The notes under the pieces are model-generated. The model was not told the origin of the DNA. It did not search any database and saw nothing but the letters and a program-made list of their open reading frames with translations. Source: Candidatus Heimdallarchaeota archaeon (GTDB lineage Archaea; Asgardarchaeota; Heimdallarchaeia; Heimdallarchaeales; Heimdallarchaeaceae). From it: a stretch of 7,777 nucleotides of DNA. Shown in pieces: positions 1-6,034 of this stretch. Position 1 is the stretch's first letter, and every line of letters begins with the position of its first letter. Location: assembly GCA_023139025.1 (NCBI GenBank), contig JAGLOH010000093.1:1-7777 (forward strand). The letters are read 5' to 3'. A program made the translations under genes and the position numbers.

Positions 1-336
1 TAGCATTTTTCGCCATCTTTTCGCACTGAACATAACAGCAACATAGCTGAATTCAATCATACCATATGTAAAAGAGAAGTAAATTAAGAATAACAAAGGT
101 CCCCATGTATCTCCTAGATTTGTGAAAAAATCTGGTAAAGCATAGATCTTTCTAGTACCCTTGACTATATACCATAAAACATAATCGAACAAAAAAACAA
201 CAACTGTTCCAAATAGACCAATTAACCACTGAAGAATATACTTTTTACGTATCAGAAAGGCCATCCAAATTATACAAAATATTATATCTAAGATTATGAA
301 TTCAGCACCAAAAGTTCTTGCTACAACATGAGCCAT
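1..336 (-). CDS. Partial multi-pass membrane protein, unidentified (C-terminal end outside window)
   Basis: The frame is open from an ATG at 334-336 to the window edge, giving 112 residues with the C-terminus missing. Three hydrophobic stretches are visible: about residues 12-29 (EFIILDIIFCIIWMAFLI), 37-58 (WLIGLFGTVVVFLFDYVLWYIV) and 79-104, each followed by basic residues (RKK, KGTRK, AKRWRK). It is therefore an integral membrane protein. I do not recognise the family and see no catalytic motif. The first in-frame stop upstream is at 397-399, and 334-336 is the only ATG in the open stretch near the start. There is no GGTGA site before it. A TTTAAGAA element 23 to 30 bases upstream suggests a leaderless start or read-through from the dehydrogenase gene, whose stop is 43 bases upstream. 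The reading frame is well supported; function is unknown. Confidence 0.72.
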   Translation of the reverse strand, partial: MAHVVARTFGAEFIILDIIFCIIWMAFLIRKKYILQWLIGLFGTVVVFLFDYVLWYIVKGTRKIYALPDFFTNLGDTWGPLLFLIYFSFTYGMIEFSYVAVMFSAKRWRKML

Positions 337-358
337 AAGGTTGTGAATTTTGAAGTTT

Positions 359-366
359 TTCTTAAA
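359..366 (-). promoter_or_regulatory. Possible TATA-like element for the membrane protein gene
   Basis: On the minus strand the element reads TTTAAGAA. It lies 23 to 30 bases before the ATG at 336, the distance expected for a leaderless archaeal transcript. The same octamer stands 28 to 35 bases before the methyltransferase start (4719-4726). Such A/T-rich words are common here, so this is weak evidence. Confidence 0.3.
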
Positions 367-379
367 GCTTTTGTGATTT

Positions 380-1186
380 TCATATGAAATTCTTAACTAG
401 AAAATCTGTCCATGATACTGGTAAATATACAAGAAATCCTCTTAGTTTATTGTTCTTCACTTTATAGCGCCTTTTAGGTTTCTTCTTATGAATGGCCTTA
501 TACACTTTCTTAGCTACAAAGATTGGATCAGCATATTTTTCAGTTTCTAGTACTTTCAACACTCTAGAAATCACTTCTTGAAAATCAGAATTTTCTATAT
601 ATTTTTGATAATTTTTCAGTGTAACTTCTGGAAGGCTTGTTCTTATTGCTCCTGGTTGAATAATTACGACTTTCATGTCTAGAAACTGAAATTCACGTCT
701 CAGTGAATCTGAAAAAGCCTCTATCGCATATTTTGACATCGAATATGGTCCATTAAATGGAAAAGCTATTCTTCCTACTTCAGAACTCATATTAACAACT
801 CTACCTTTATTAGATTTTAACAGCTGATAAAATGATTGAGTAACTCTTAGATAACCAAGAACATTCACATCGAATATCTTCTGAAAATCTTTGAAATCAA
901 CTTCGACTAGAGGACCACCAATAAATAATCCTGCATTATTCACTATACAATCTATACCACCAACCAGTTTTTCTACCTCAGAAGCTGCTTTCTGAATGCT
1001 AACTTGATTGGTTACATCCATTATAATAGTGTGGATTTTTTCGTTGGAATTATACTTTACTAAGCCTTCAGAATCATAGTCTGTAGCAATAACAAAATCA
1101 CCTTTTTGACTTAGATACTCAGTGATAGCTTGTCCTATCCCATGTGCTGCACCTGTCACTAGAACAATTTTTGATTTCTCTTTCAT
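380..1186 (-). CDS. Short-chain dehydrogenase/reductase (classical SDR, NAD(P)-dependent)
   Basis: A 268-residue Rossmann-fold oxidoreductase of the classical SDR family, which interconverts alcohols and ketones or aldehydes using NAD(P)(H). The full motif set is visible: TGAAHGIG (11-18) for dinucleotide binding, D36 at the end of strand 2 (an acidic residue there usually favours NAD(H) over NADP(H)), D57 of the DV(T) motif, NNAG (83-86), and the catalytic tetrad N108, S135, Y148 and K152 (YSMSK). PGAIRT (178-183) follows. The tail is unusual: a basic stretch (KKKPKRRYKVK, about 234-244) and then a hydrophobic end (LVYLPVSWTDFLVKNFI). This resembles the retinol-dehydrogenase-like SDR branch and suggests contact with membrane or lipid substrates (inference). 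The substrate cannot be told. The start has no ribosome-binding site but lies about 10 bases from the predicted transcription start. A membrane protein gene follows 43 bases downstream. Confidence 0.93.
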   Translation of the reverse strand: MKEKSKIVLVTGAAHGIGQAITEYLSQKGDFVIATDYDSEGLVKYNSNEKIHTIIMDVTNQVSIQKAASEVEKLVGGIDCIVNNAGLFIGGPLVEVDFKDFQKIFDVNVLGYLRVTQSFYQLLKSNKGRVVNMSSEVGRIAFPFNGPYSMSKYAIEAFSDSLRREFQFLDMKVVIIQPGAIRTSLPEVTLKNYQKYIENSDFQEVISRVLKVLETEKYADPIFVAKKVYKAIHKKKPKRRYKVKNNKLRGFLVYLPVSWTDFLVKNFI

Positions 1187-1218
1187 TCAAATCAGTAAAC
1201 TTTCAGAATAATGACTCT

Positions 1219-1229
1219 ATTATAAATTT
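1219..1229 (-). promoter_or_regulatory. TATA box of the dehydrogenase gene
   Basis: The minus strand reads AAATTTATAAT. Transcription would start near 1197, leaving a leader of about 10 bases before the ATG at 1186 and no room for a GGTGA site. None is seen, so the element and the missing site agree with each other. Confidence 0.5.
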
Positions 1230-1344
1230 AACGCGACTATTCAGGAATTTTAGTTTTCTCAAAAACGTATTTCTAATGGCACCTGATGTCTTAACTGACT
1301 TATATTCACAACTTAGTAAAAAATATCATATAAGAATATTTGTG

Positions 1345-1356
1345 AAAAATAAAAAA
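1345..1356 (-). terminator. Poly-T terminator after parB
   Basis: On the minus strand TTTTTTATTTTT begins 17 bases after the parB stop codon (1373-1375). Archaeal transcription commonly ends at such U-rich tracts without a hairpin. It also separates parB from the dehydrogenase promoter at 1219-1229. Confidence 0.5.
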
Positions 1357-1372
1357 GATTCTATGAGAAAAG

Positions 1373-2467
1373 CTATTTCTTCTTCTTCATAAATCTTGGA
1401 TCTATTTCTTCTCGATGAGAAGCATCAGAATAATTTTCTTTAGCTTGTTCTTTTGCTTCCTCAAGAGTTTCATCTTTATGACATTTCCATCTTAGATGTG
1501 TTGATGCTGGTTTACCACACCATGGGCAGAATAAATCGTCAATTAAATCCAGAATCTTATTGTGTGCATGTAGATTCCTTCTATGCTTTCCTCGTTCCTC
1601 AATAATGGGTTTTGTGAGAATTTCAACTGCTTTCTTTTTACCAACTGAAACAGCTTTTTTCACCGTATCAATCTCATCTTTAGGAATCTCAATACTATAG
1701 CCTTCCTTTGAATCACCAACAACTTCAATAGGAATACCTTCTGTTAAAATAGCCTCTTGCTCTGCTCGGGGTATTTTCTTGATTTGAGAAACAAACTTGC
1801 TTGCTTGATCTTTCCCCATATCCTGTTCGACAATTTTTTCATAAGTACTTTTTTGCAAATCTGGATCGCTAATTGTCGACAATCTTGAAAGTACTCTCTC
1901 TGGTATTCTCTCGTCAATTGGTTTACTTAATTCCTCAGTAATAATATCAGGGGCAACGCTTGCTGCTTCTAACCATAATCGTAAGGTATTAGATTTGATA
2001 TGTATTTTTGCACAGATCTCATCAATTTTTTCTTCTGTTGGAATTAATGAAAGATTTCTTGATTTTTTCCGCTCAATACTGTTAATAATATTAGCTAGAC
2101 TTTTTGGTGTTTGTACGATTCCTTCACTCCTAAAAATCTCCATTACACCTCTGCCTTTCTCAATCATGTAAAGATCTTTTCGATGTATATTTTCAATTAA
2201 AGATTCTATCCTTTGCTGACTTTCATCAATATCTTTAATAATCGCATAAATTGTCTTCAAACCTGCAAATTGAGCAGCTCTCCATCTTCTTTCTCCTGCG
2301 ACTATCTGATAAGTTTCGTCTCCAGTTTGTCTTAATAAAATAGGATTTAGTAAATCGTAAGCTTTTATTGATTCAGCTAATTCTTCAATTGCTTCTTTAT
2401 CAAAGGTTTCTCTTGGTTGAAAAGGACTTGGACTTATTTTTTCTATAGGTATTTGGACAATTTCCAT
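1373..2467 (-). CDS. ParB/RepB/Spo0J-family protein with C-terminal Cys/His cluster
   Basis: 364 residues. The N-terminal ParB (CTPase/clamp) domain spans about 1-100: PFQPRETFD (15-23), the GERRWRAA box (58-65) and ENIHRKDL (92-99, matching the ENLQRxDL box that contacts nucleotide in bacterial ParB). Residues about 100-235 match the helical DNA-binding part, with a helix-turn-helix near 145-168 (KIDEICAKIHIKSNTLRLWLE). About 290-364 is an extra domain with C314, C317, H324, C329 and H330 (CPWCGK...HLRWKCH), likely a zinc site, ending in KKKK. ParB proteins bind parS DNA and slide as CTP-loaded clamps. No ParA ATPase is in the window, so this could serve in chromosome or plasmid segregation or in gene regulation. 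The ATG has a GGGTGA site six bases upstream that overlaps the stop of the preceding small gene, so the two are translationally linked. Family assignment is strong; role is open. Confidence 0.9.
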   Translation of the reverse strand: MEIVQIPIEKISPSPFQPRETFDKEAIEELAESIKAYDLLNPILLRQTGDETYQIVAGERRWRAAQFAGLKTIYAIIKDIDESQQRIESLIENIHRKDLYMIEKGRGVMEIFRSEGIVQTPKSLANIINSIERKKSRNLSLIPTEEKIDEICAKIHIKSNTLRLWLEAASVAPDIITEELSKPIDERIPERVLSRLSTISDPDLQKSTYEKIVEQDMGKDQASKFVSQIKKIPRAEQEAILTEGIPIEVVGDSKEGYSIEIPKDEIDTVKKAVSVGKKKAVEILTKPIIEERGKHRRNLHAHNKILDLIDDLFCPWCGKPASTHLRWKCHKDETLEEAKEQAKENYSDASHREEIDPRFMKKKK

Positions 2468-2473
2468 TTATAT

Positions 2474-2479
2474 TCACCC
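2474..2479 (-). promoter_or_regulatory. Ribosome-binding site of parB overlapping the upstream stop codon
   Basis: The minus strand reads GGGTGA followed by six bases and ATG. Its TGA is the stop codon of the upstream small gene. This arrangement points to coupled translation and fixes the parB start at 2467. Confidence 0.7.
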
Positions 2480-2695
2480 ATGTTCTTTTATTAATTCAAA
2501 TGCAATATCCTTCCAAGGGTATTGTTCTATTACCCAACTATCCTCTTCGGTATTAATACAAAGAAGCTTCACGCTTTCTCCATTACCATTTTTCACTACT
2601 TCCTTCATCTGAGATATTGCTTCAGGTCGTGTAGTGAATATCCATTTCTCAGTACCAGCATCTAGAACATAGAATTGATTATCATCTAATTTCAA
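2474..2695 (-). CDS. Small acidic protein of unknown function, co-transcribed with parB
   Basis: The frame can start at GTG 2702-2704 (76 residues), but that GTG lies inside AGGTGA (2701-2706), a full ribosome-binding site. The in-frame TTG at 2693-2695, five bases after that site, is the more likely start and gives 73 residues beginning MKLDDNQFYVLDAG. The same GGTGA-plus-spacer pattern precedes five other genes here. The protein is soluble, acidic and aromatic-rich, with W residues in TEKWIFTT, DSWVIEQ and YPWKDI, and looks like a compact alpha/beta domain. I do not recognise the family. It sits directly before parB, with six bases between stop and start, so it may be a partner or modulator of ParB (inference). 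Its reality is supported by the ribosome-binding site, the promoter and the operon layout; its function is not known. Confidence 0.75.
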   Translation of the reverse strand: MKLDDNQFYVLDAGTEKWIFTTRPEAISQMKEVVKNGNGESVKLLCINTEEDSWVIEQYPWKDIAFELIKEHG

Positions 2696-2700
2696 AGTTT

Positions 2701-2706
2701 TCACCT
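2701..2706 (-). promoter_or_regulatory. AGGTGA ribosome-binding site that decides the start of the small parB-operon gene
   Basis: AGGTGA on the minus strand is followed by AAACT and TTG (2693-2695). The GTG at 2702-2704 is part of this site, so it is unlikely to be the initiation codon. Confidence 0.55.
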
Positions 2707-2742
2707 ATTTTCTTCGTAGAATGCATTCTTAGGATGTTTTAC

Positions 2743-2750
2743 ATTTATAA
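2743..2750 (-). promoter_or_regulatory. TATA box of the parB operon
   Basis: TTATAAAT on the minus strand, flanked by A/T-rich sequence, predicts a transcript start near 2720. That gives a leader of about 25 bases to the TTG start, enough to hold the AGGTGA site at 2701-2706. Confidence 0.5.
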
Positions 2751-2758
2751 TTTTTTTA

Positions 2759-2777
2759 AATCACTTAAAAAGTGATT
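2759..2777. repeat. Perfect 8-bp inverted repeat upstream of the parB operon promoter
   Basis: AATCACTT, three bases AAA, then AAGTGATT. The arms are exact reverse complements. The repeat begins about 9 bases upstream of the TATA box of the parB operon, roughly 40 to 57 bases before the predicted transcript start. Its place suggests an operator or a ParB-binding (parS-like) site. It does not resemble the bacterial parS consensus (TGTTTCACGTGAAACA) beyond an A/T-rich palindrome containing CACTT/AAGTG. Confidence 0.6.
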
Positions 2778-2967
2778 GTATTACAACGATTAAAATCTAT
2801 TATGAACTTTTTTATTGGGAATTTTTTCTTTTTTAACTAATTTGCATAGATTGGAAAAAAGGACAACAAGAAATGTAAATATCATTCAAAGCTTATTTTT
2901 CATGCTCTTTTTGTTTTACTGGAGTTTAGGACGTCTGGTATTGAATTTGTTTTTTCGTTTCATGTAA

Positions 2968-2980
2968 AATATTATTAATA
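2968..2980 (+). promoter_or_regulatory. TATA-like element for degV, leaderless promoter
   Basis: AATATTATTAATA is centred about 26 bases before the GTG at 3000, so the transcript would begin at or next to the start codon. No ribosome-binding site precedes the gene, which fits a leaderless mRNA. Confidence 0.45.
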
Positions 2981-2999
2981 ACTAGCGCTCTCAACAATT

Positions 3000-3872
3000 G
3001 TGACCAACTCATATACTATAATTATAGATTCGGTATCAGATTTTCCAAAGGAGCTTGAAGAAAAATATAAAGTAGCTATTGTTCCTGCGAGAGTCATTAT
3101 TGGGAGTGAAGATTTTCTAGATAGAGTCGGAATTACTCGAGAAAAATTCTTACATGAGATTGTTCATTCAGAAGAGAAAATCACAACATCTCAACCCTCT
3201 CCTAAGGATTTTCATGATGTCTTTTCAAAAACTCTAGAAGAAACTGATCACATTCTTTATCTTGGTGTTAGCCACAAACTAAGTGCTACTTTTCAAAATG
3301 CATCAATAGCATCAAAAAAATTCAAAGGAAAAATTACATGCATTGATACTTTGTCGGTTTCTCTTGGAATTACAGTAATAGCTCACCATGCAGCTCTACG
3401 AAGAGAACAAGGTATGGAACTGAGTCCACTAATTGAAGAAATCAATGAAATGATGAAAAACACCAAGATCTACATTTTGGTTGAAGAGTTAAAATACCTT
3501 CTTAGAGGTGGAAGGATTGGAAGGGCTCGACATGCTATTGGATCTTTTTTGAACATGAAACCTTTACTACAATTTGTTGAAGGGGAGATAGATGCTCTAA
3601 AAAGTGTTCGAGGTGTAGAAGCAGGATATGAAGCGATGATAGAAGAAGTTACAAGAGACGCTCAAGAATTTGGTAATTTTGTTCTATCTGGGGCGTATGG
3701 TGTTGAAAACAACAAATTTGAGAGGTTATCTAAATCTCTTAAAAATAAAATCCAACCCTTGTGCTATTTTTATGAACCTATTGGACCAGCTGTAATCTGC
3801 CATGTTGGACCTAACGTAGAAGCGTTATTCATAACCAAGTTACCAGAGAGTTCAATTGAGATATATAAGTAA
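3000..3872 (+). CDS. DegV-family fatty-acid-binding protein
   Basis: 290 residues, the usual length for DegV proteins. Hallmarks are in order: DSVSD (10-14), TSQPSP (63-68, whose Ser/Thr hydroxyls hold the fatty-acid carboxylate in solved DegV/FakB structures), the VSHKLSATFQNA stretch (90-101) matching the family's SSxLSGTYQSA loop, EELKYLLRGGRIGRA (162-176) and IGPAVICHVGP (261-271). In bacteria FakB-type DegV proteins bind a fatty acid and present it to the kinase FakA. Neither a FakA gene nor any lipid-metabolism gene is next to it here. The GTG start is chosen because an in-frame stop lies at 2979-2981 and this is the only standard start before the DS.SD motif. It appears to be a single-gene leaderless unit converging with the methyltransferase gene, 12 bases apart. 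Family assignment is firm; the ligand in an archaeon is unclear. Confidence 0.93.
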   Translation: MTNSYTIIIDSVSDFPKELEEKYKVAIVPARVIIGSEDFLDRVGITREKFLHEIVHSEEKITTSQPSPKDFHDVFSKTLEETDHILYLGVSHKLSATFQNASIASKKFKGKITCIDTLSVSLGITVIAHHAALRREQGMELSPLIEEINEMMKNTKIYILVEELKYLLRGGRIGRARHAIGSFLNMKPLLQFVEGEIDALKSVRGVEAGYEAMIEEVTRDAQEFGNFVLSGAYGVENNKFERLSKSLKNKIQPLCYFYEPIGPAVICHVGPNVEALFITKLPESSIEIYK

Positions 3873-3884
3873 AAGTAGAAAGAA

Positions 3885-4691
3885 TCACTCTTTAACTGCT
3901 TTTATTGAAAAAACTAGTGGTAGGTTATACTTGCCATTTTTGAATGTCCAAACCCCTTTTTCTTTCTCTTCCATATACGGGAATTGTTTAAAATAAGTAT
4001 GTGGATATTCTTTAATTTCTTGGATCTTCAATCCTGCTTGAATAAGTGATGTGATAATAGTTCCAAAGGTATGTTGCCAGTTGTAATTATCAATGTTTTC
4101 AAGAGATTTTTCTTGTTCAGTGTATGTATATTCAGTTTTGTAGTGAAGTGGATCTTTACCATAGAAGTAGGGATATTTGTATTCCAGTTTGTTAGTATTT
4201 TCATCATCAAAAATCCATAGAAATGGATGAAATTCAGAAATGAAGAAGGTTCCACCTTTCTTAAGATATTTAGAAACAATCTTTGCCCATTGTTCAATAT
4301 CGTGTAACCAGCATAGAACACCATAAGATGTAAAAACTATGTCAAATTCCTCGTCTAATACATCAGGAAGATCGTAAATATTAGAACAAATGAACTTTGC
4401 AGGAAGTTTGAGATGATCATTGATTTCATTGGCTAGCTTAATAGACTTATCTGAAAAATCCACTCCTACAACATTAGCTCCTAATCTTGCCCATGAGAGT
4501 GTATCCATTCCAAATTGACATTGAAGGTGGAGTAAAGACTTATCTTTAACGCTTCCTAGACTTTCAAGTTCGATCTTATGTAAACTGTTATTACCTCCCA
4601 TAAAACCTTCAAGATCATAGTCAGAGGATTTTGCGTGAACTGCAGCGGTTTCATTCCATCTAGCTAAATTAGCTTTCAAGTATTCATCCAT
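3885..4691 (-). CDS. Class I SAM-dependent methyltransferase
   Basis: 268 residues with a complete Rossmann-type methyltransferase core. Motif I is LLHLQCQFGMDTL (53-65), with the HLQC(x)FG(x)D form typical of one widespread but uncharacterised subfamily. Next come VVGVDFS (74-80, D78 expected to contact the SAM ribose), SNIYDLP (103-109), FDIVFTSYGVLCWLHDI (116-132) and LKKGGTFFISEFHP (143-156). The N-terminus (ANLARWNETAAVHAKSSDYDLEGF) and the C-terminus (FPYMEEKEKGVWTF...LPLVFSIKA) also match that subfamily. The substrate is unknown; small-molecule methylation is likely. No ribosome-binding site is seen before the ATG at 4691, but a TTTAAGAA element 28 to 35 bases upstream suggests a leaderless mRNA. 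The gene lies between a convergent degV gene and an upstream coiled-coil gene on the same strand, with no clear functional link to either. Confidence 0.93.
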   Translation of the reverse strand: MDEYLKANLARWNETAAVHAKSSDYDLEGFMGGNNSLHKIELESLGSVKDKSLLHLQCQFGMDTLSWARLGANVVGVDFSDKSIKLANEINDHLKLPAKFICSNIYDLPDVLDEEFDIVFTSYGVLCWLHDIEQWAKIVSKYLKKGGTFFISEFHPFLWIFDDENTNKLEYKYPYFYGKDPLHYKTEYTYTEQEKSLENIDNYNWQHTFGTIITSLIQAGLKIQEIKEYPHTYFKQFPYMEEKEKGVWTFKNGKYNLPLVFSIKAVKE

Positions 4692-4718
4692 TTTTAATCA
4701 ATTTCGAGACACAGTATC

Positions 4719-4726
4719 TTCTTAAA
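4719..4726 (-). promoter_or_regulatory. TATA-like element of the methyltransferase gene
   Basis: TTTAAGAA on the minus strand, 28 to 35 bases before the ATG at 4691. The same octamer precedes the membrane protein gene at the left edge. It fits a leaderless archaeal promoter, though the base composition makes chance matches easy. Confidence 0.35.
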
Positions 4727-4742
4727 TGAATAACGATTTGCG

Positions 4743-4764
4743 AGAAAAAGAGAAAAGAAAGAGA
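4743..4764 (-). terminator. Pyrimidine-rich terminator after the coiled-coil gene
   Basis: The minus strand carries TCTCTTTCTTTTCTCTTTTT within the first 25 bases after the stop codon at 4767-4769, just before the methyltransferase promoter. It fits U-tract termination but is interrupted by C residues. Confidence 0.35.
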
Positions 4765-4766
4765 TT

Positions 4767-5546
4767 TCACTCAGAAAGTTTAACATTTCTTGTTGCTGGA
4801 TTGAAATCAATTACATCTAACTCTTCCAAAGACAATAATGATGATTTAATCAGAACAGCTGTAGAGTCAAGAAGTTCTGCAATTTCATCAATTGTCATAC
4901 TTCTTGGATGTGCTTCTACAAGTGCTAAGTAAATCTTTCCTTGATCTGTTGAATTCAAAATCGAACGTATACTTTCATTCTGAGACATTATAGGCTCTTC
5001 TTTCGATTTGAAATCAGTATATTCTTTTTCAGTTGACTCTAAGTTCTTCTTAAGTTCATCTTGAAGATTTTTAGTTTTTTCATACTTGGTTTCAAGTGAT
5101 TCAAATTCAGCTTCCAACTTAGCAAGCTTAGTAAGGGTTTCTTCATATTGAGTATCCATTTTCTTTAGATTCTTATCCTTTTCACTAATGAGAATATCTT
5201 TTTCCTTAACTTGAGACCTTAAATCTTCCATAATTTGATCTTTTTCTGCAACTTTTTCTAGTTCAGTTTCAAGTTCTCTTTGAAATGCGTTAAATTCTCT
5301 TATTGTTTTTTTCAGCAATTTTTCTTGTACTTGGTATTTATCAGCGAAACTTGAATTGGTTGATTTGAGTTCTATTTGAACACTCTTTAATCCGTTATCA
5401 ATATCTCTAGAAGATTTTTCTAGTTTCTCCAAACTAACATCCTTTTGTTTCTGATCTTCATTGATGAATTTTTCAAGTGTTCTTATCTTTGTCTCGAGAT
5501 TCTTTATATCTTCAGTTAATTCTTCGTTACTTTTCTTCTTAGCCAT
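4767..5546 (-). CDS. Coiled-coil protein with C-terminal winged-helix domain
   Basis: 259 residues. Residues about 8-185 are almost wholly heptad-like, rich in E, K and L (for example LEKVAEKDQIMEDLRSQVKEKDILISEKD, here only as a description of 97-124), and should form long coiled coils. Residues about 190-259 look like a winged helix: a first helix around 203-211 (KIYLALVEA), then MTIDEIAELLDSTAVLIKSSLLSLEELDVIDF with the helix-turn-helix pattern, and a short wing ending VKLSE. A coiled-coil arm on a winged helix suggests a dimeric DNA-binding or nucleoid-associated protein, or an adaptor using the winged helix for protein contacts. I do not recognise a named family. The start is fixed by AGGTGAT three bases before the ATG. 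It probably has its own promoter, since a pyrimidine-rich tract follows the upstream small gene. Confidence 0.85.
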   Translation of the reverse strand: MAKKKSNEELTEDIKNLETKIRTLEKFINEDQKQKDVSLEKLEKSSRDIDNGLKSVQIELKSTNSSFADKYQVQEKLLKKTIREFNAFQRELETELEKVAEKDQIMEDLRSQVKEKDILISEKDKNLKKMDTQYEETLTKLAKLEAEFESLETKYEKTKNLQDELKKNLESTEKEYTDFKSKEEPIMSQNESIRSILNSTDQGKIYLALVEAHPRSMTIDEIAELLDSTAVLIKSSLLSLEELDVIDFNPATRNVKLSE

Positions 5547-5549
5547 AAG

Positions 5550-5597
5550 ATCACCTACAAATATATAATATACTCTTAAGAAAGAGATGTTTTAAAG
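5550..5597 (-). promoter_or_regulatory. Promoter region and ribosome-binding site of the coiled-coil gene
   Basis: AGGTGAT (5550-5556) precedes ATG by three bases. Two TATA candidates exist: CTTTAAAA (5590-5597), which would start transcription near 5567 and give a leader holding the ribosome-binding site, and the stronger-looking GTATATTATATAT (5561-5573), which would start it at about the ATG itself. The ribosome-binding site favours the first. Confidence 0.45.
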
Positions 5598-5625
5598 ATT
5601 ACTTAAAGGGAAAGAGAAATTGAAT

Positions 5626-5660
5626 AAAAAATCATAAAAGAAAGAAAAAGAAAGAAAAGA
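5626..5660 (-). terminator. Pyrimidine-rich terminator after the first 87-residue gene
   Basis: Directly after the stop codon at 5667-5669 the minus strand is nearly all T and C, with T-runs of up to six at 5626-5631 and several TTTCTTT units. This is consistent with archaeal U-tract termination. Confidence 0.5.
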
Positions 5661-5666
5661 TTAAGC

Positions 5667-5930
5667 TTAATGGTAAGTTCCAGTAACCATGAATTGTAAT
5701 TCTAAAGCTTTGAATCTTTCTTTTTCCAATTCTTGTCTGATTTTATAGTTTTGATAAGCTTCATATCCTGGACATTTTTGATTATCATACTGACATTCAA
5801 ATAATATTTCAGCGAGCTGATCAATTAACTTGATTGCTTCTTCTTCATTATCAATATCCACATTAGACAATGTTTTAACATTCTTGAAGGATCTTATTAG
5901 CTCGTTCTTATAGTCTGATTTTAGTGCCAT
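5667..5930 (-). CDS. Small helical protein, copy 1 of a paralogous pair (87 residues)
   Basis: 87 residues starting MALKSDYKNELIRSF. It aligns without gaps over its whole length with the neighbouring protein encoded at 6035-6298: 26 of 87 positions are identical, including MxLK (1-4), KNELIRxF (8-15), K19, L21, N23, EE (29-30), Q38, AE (40-41), Y59, N61, R65, L68, E71, K74, L76 and G84. It is charged, probably all-helical and soluble, with no signal peptide or catalytic motif. This copy has two Cys (46 and 53), unlike copy 2. GAGGTGG (5935-5941) lies four bases before the ATG, and a TATA box is at 5992-5997. I do not recognise the family. Conservation of the N-terminal KNELIR block suggests a shared interface. 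Confidence 0.82.
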   Translation of the reverse strand: MALKSDYKNELIRSFKNVKTLSNVDIDNEEEAIKLIDQLAEILFECQYDNQKCPGYEAYQNYKIRQELEKERFKALELQFMVTGTYH

Positions 5931-5991
5931 GATACCACCTCTGATATATGATTTTTACTATTCTTATTAACTATCAACCACAACTTGTGAG

Positions 5992-5997
5992 TATAAA
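5992..5997 (-). promoter_or_regulatory. TATA box of the first 87-residue gene
   Basis: TTTATA on the minus strand (in CAATTTATACTC). The predicted transcript start is near 5967, giving a leader of about 37 bases that contains the GAGGTGG site at 5935-5941. The copy therefore probably has its own promoter despite the 104-base distance to copy 2. Confidence 0.5.
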
Positions 5998-6034
5998 TTG
6001 TGTCATTTTCTATCATTAAAAGGATATAAAGAGG

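Larger units (their letters stand above)
2705..2999. other. Divergent intergenic region between the parB operon and degV
   Basis: About 295 very A/T-rich bases without a supported gene. It contains the parB-operon TATA box and the inverted repeat on the left and the degV TATA-like element on the right. Between them, about 2780-2960, are T-runs (for example around 2821-2833), but I see no convincing hairpin, tRNA or short gene. No frame in it has both a ribosome-binding site and a start. Confidence 0.6.

Noticed and set aside
1144..1392. Plus-strand open frame of 82 codons
   Set aside because: It overlaps the start of the dehydrogenase and the end of parB on the other strand, covers the dehydrogenase TATA box and the parB poly-T tract, and has no ribosome-binding site or family resemblance.
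4028..4324. Minus-strand open frame of 98 codons
   Set aside because: It lies wholly inside the well-supported methyltransferase gene in another phase of the same strand.
4726..4932. Plus-strand open frame of 68 codons
   Set aside because: It is antisense to the C-terminal part of the coiled-coil/winged-helix gene and its terminator; its Ser-rich, low-complexity product reflects the codons of the opposite strand.
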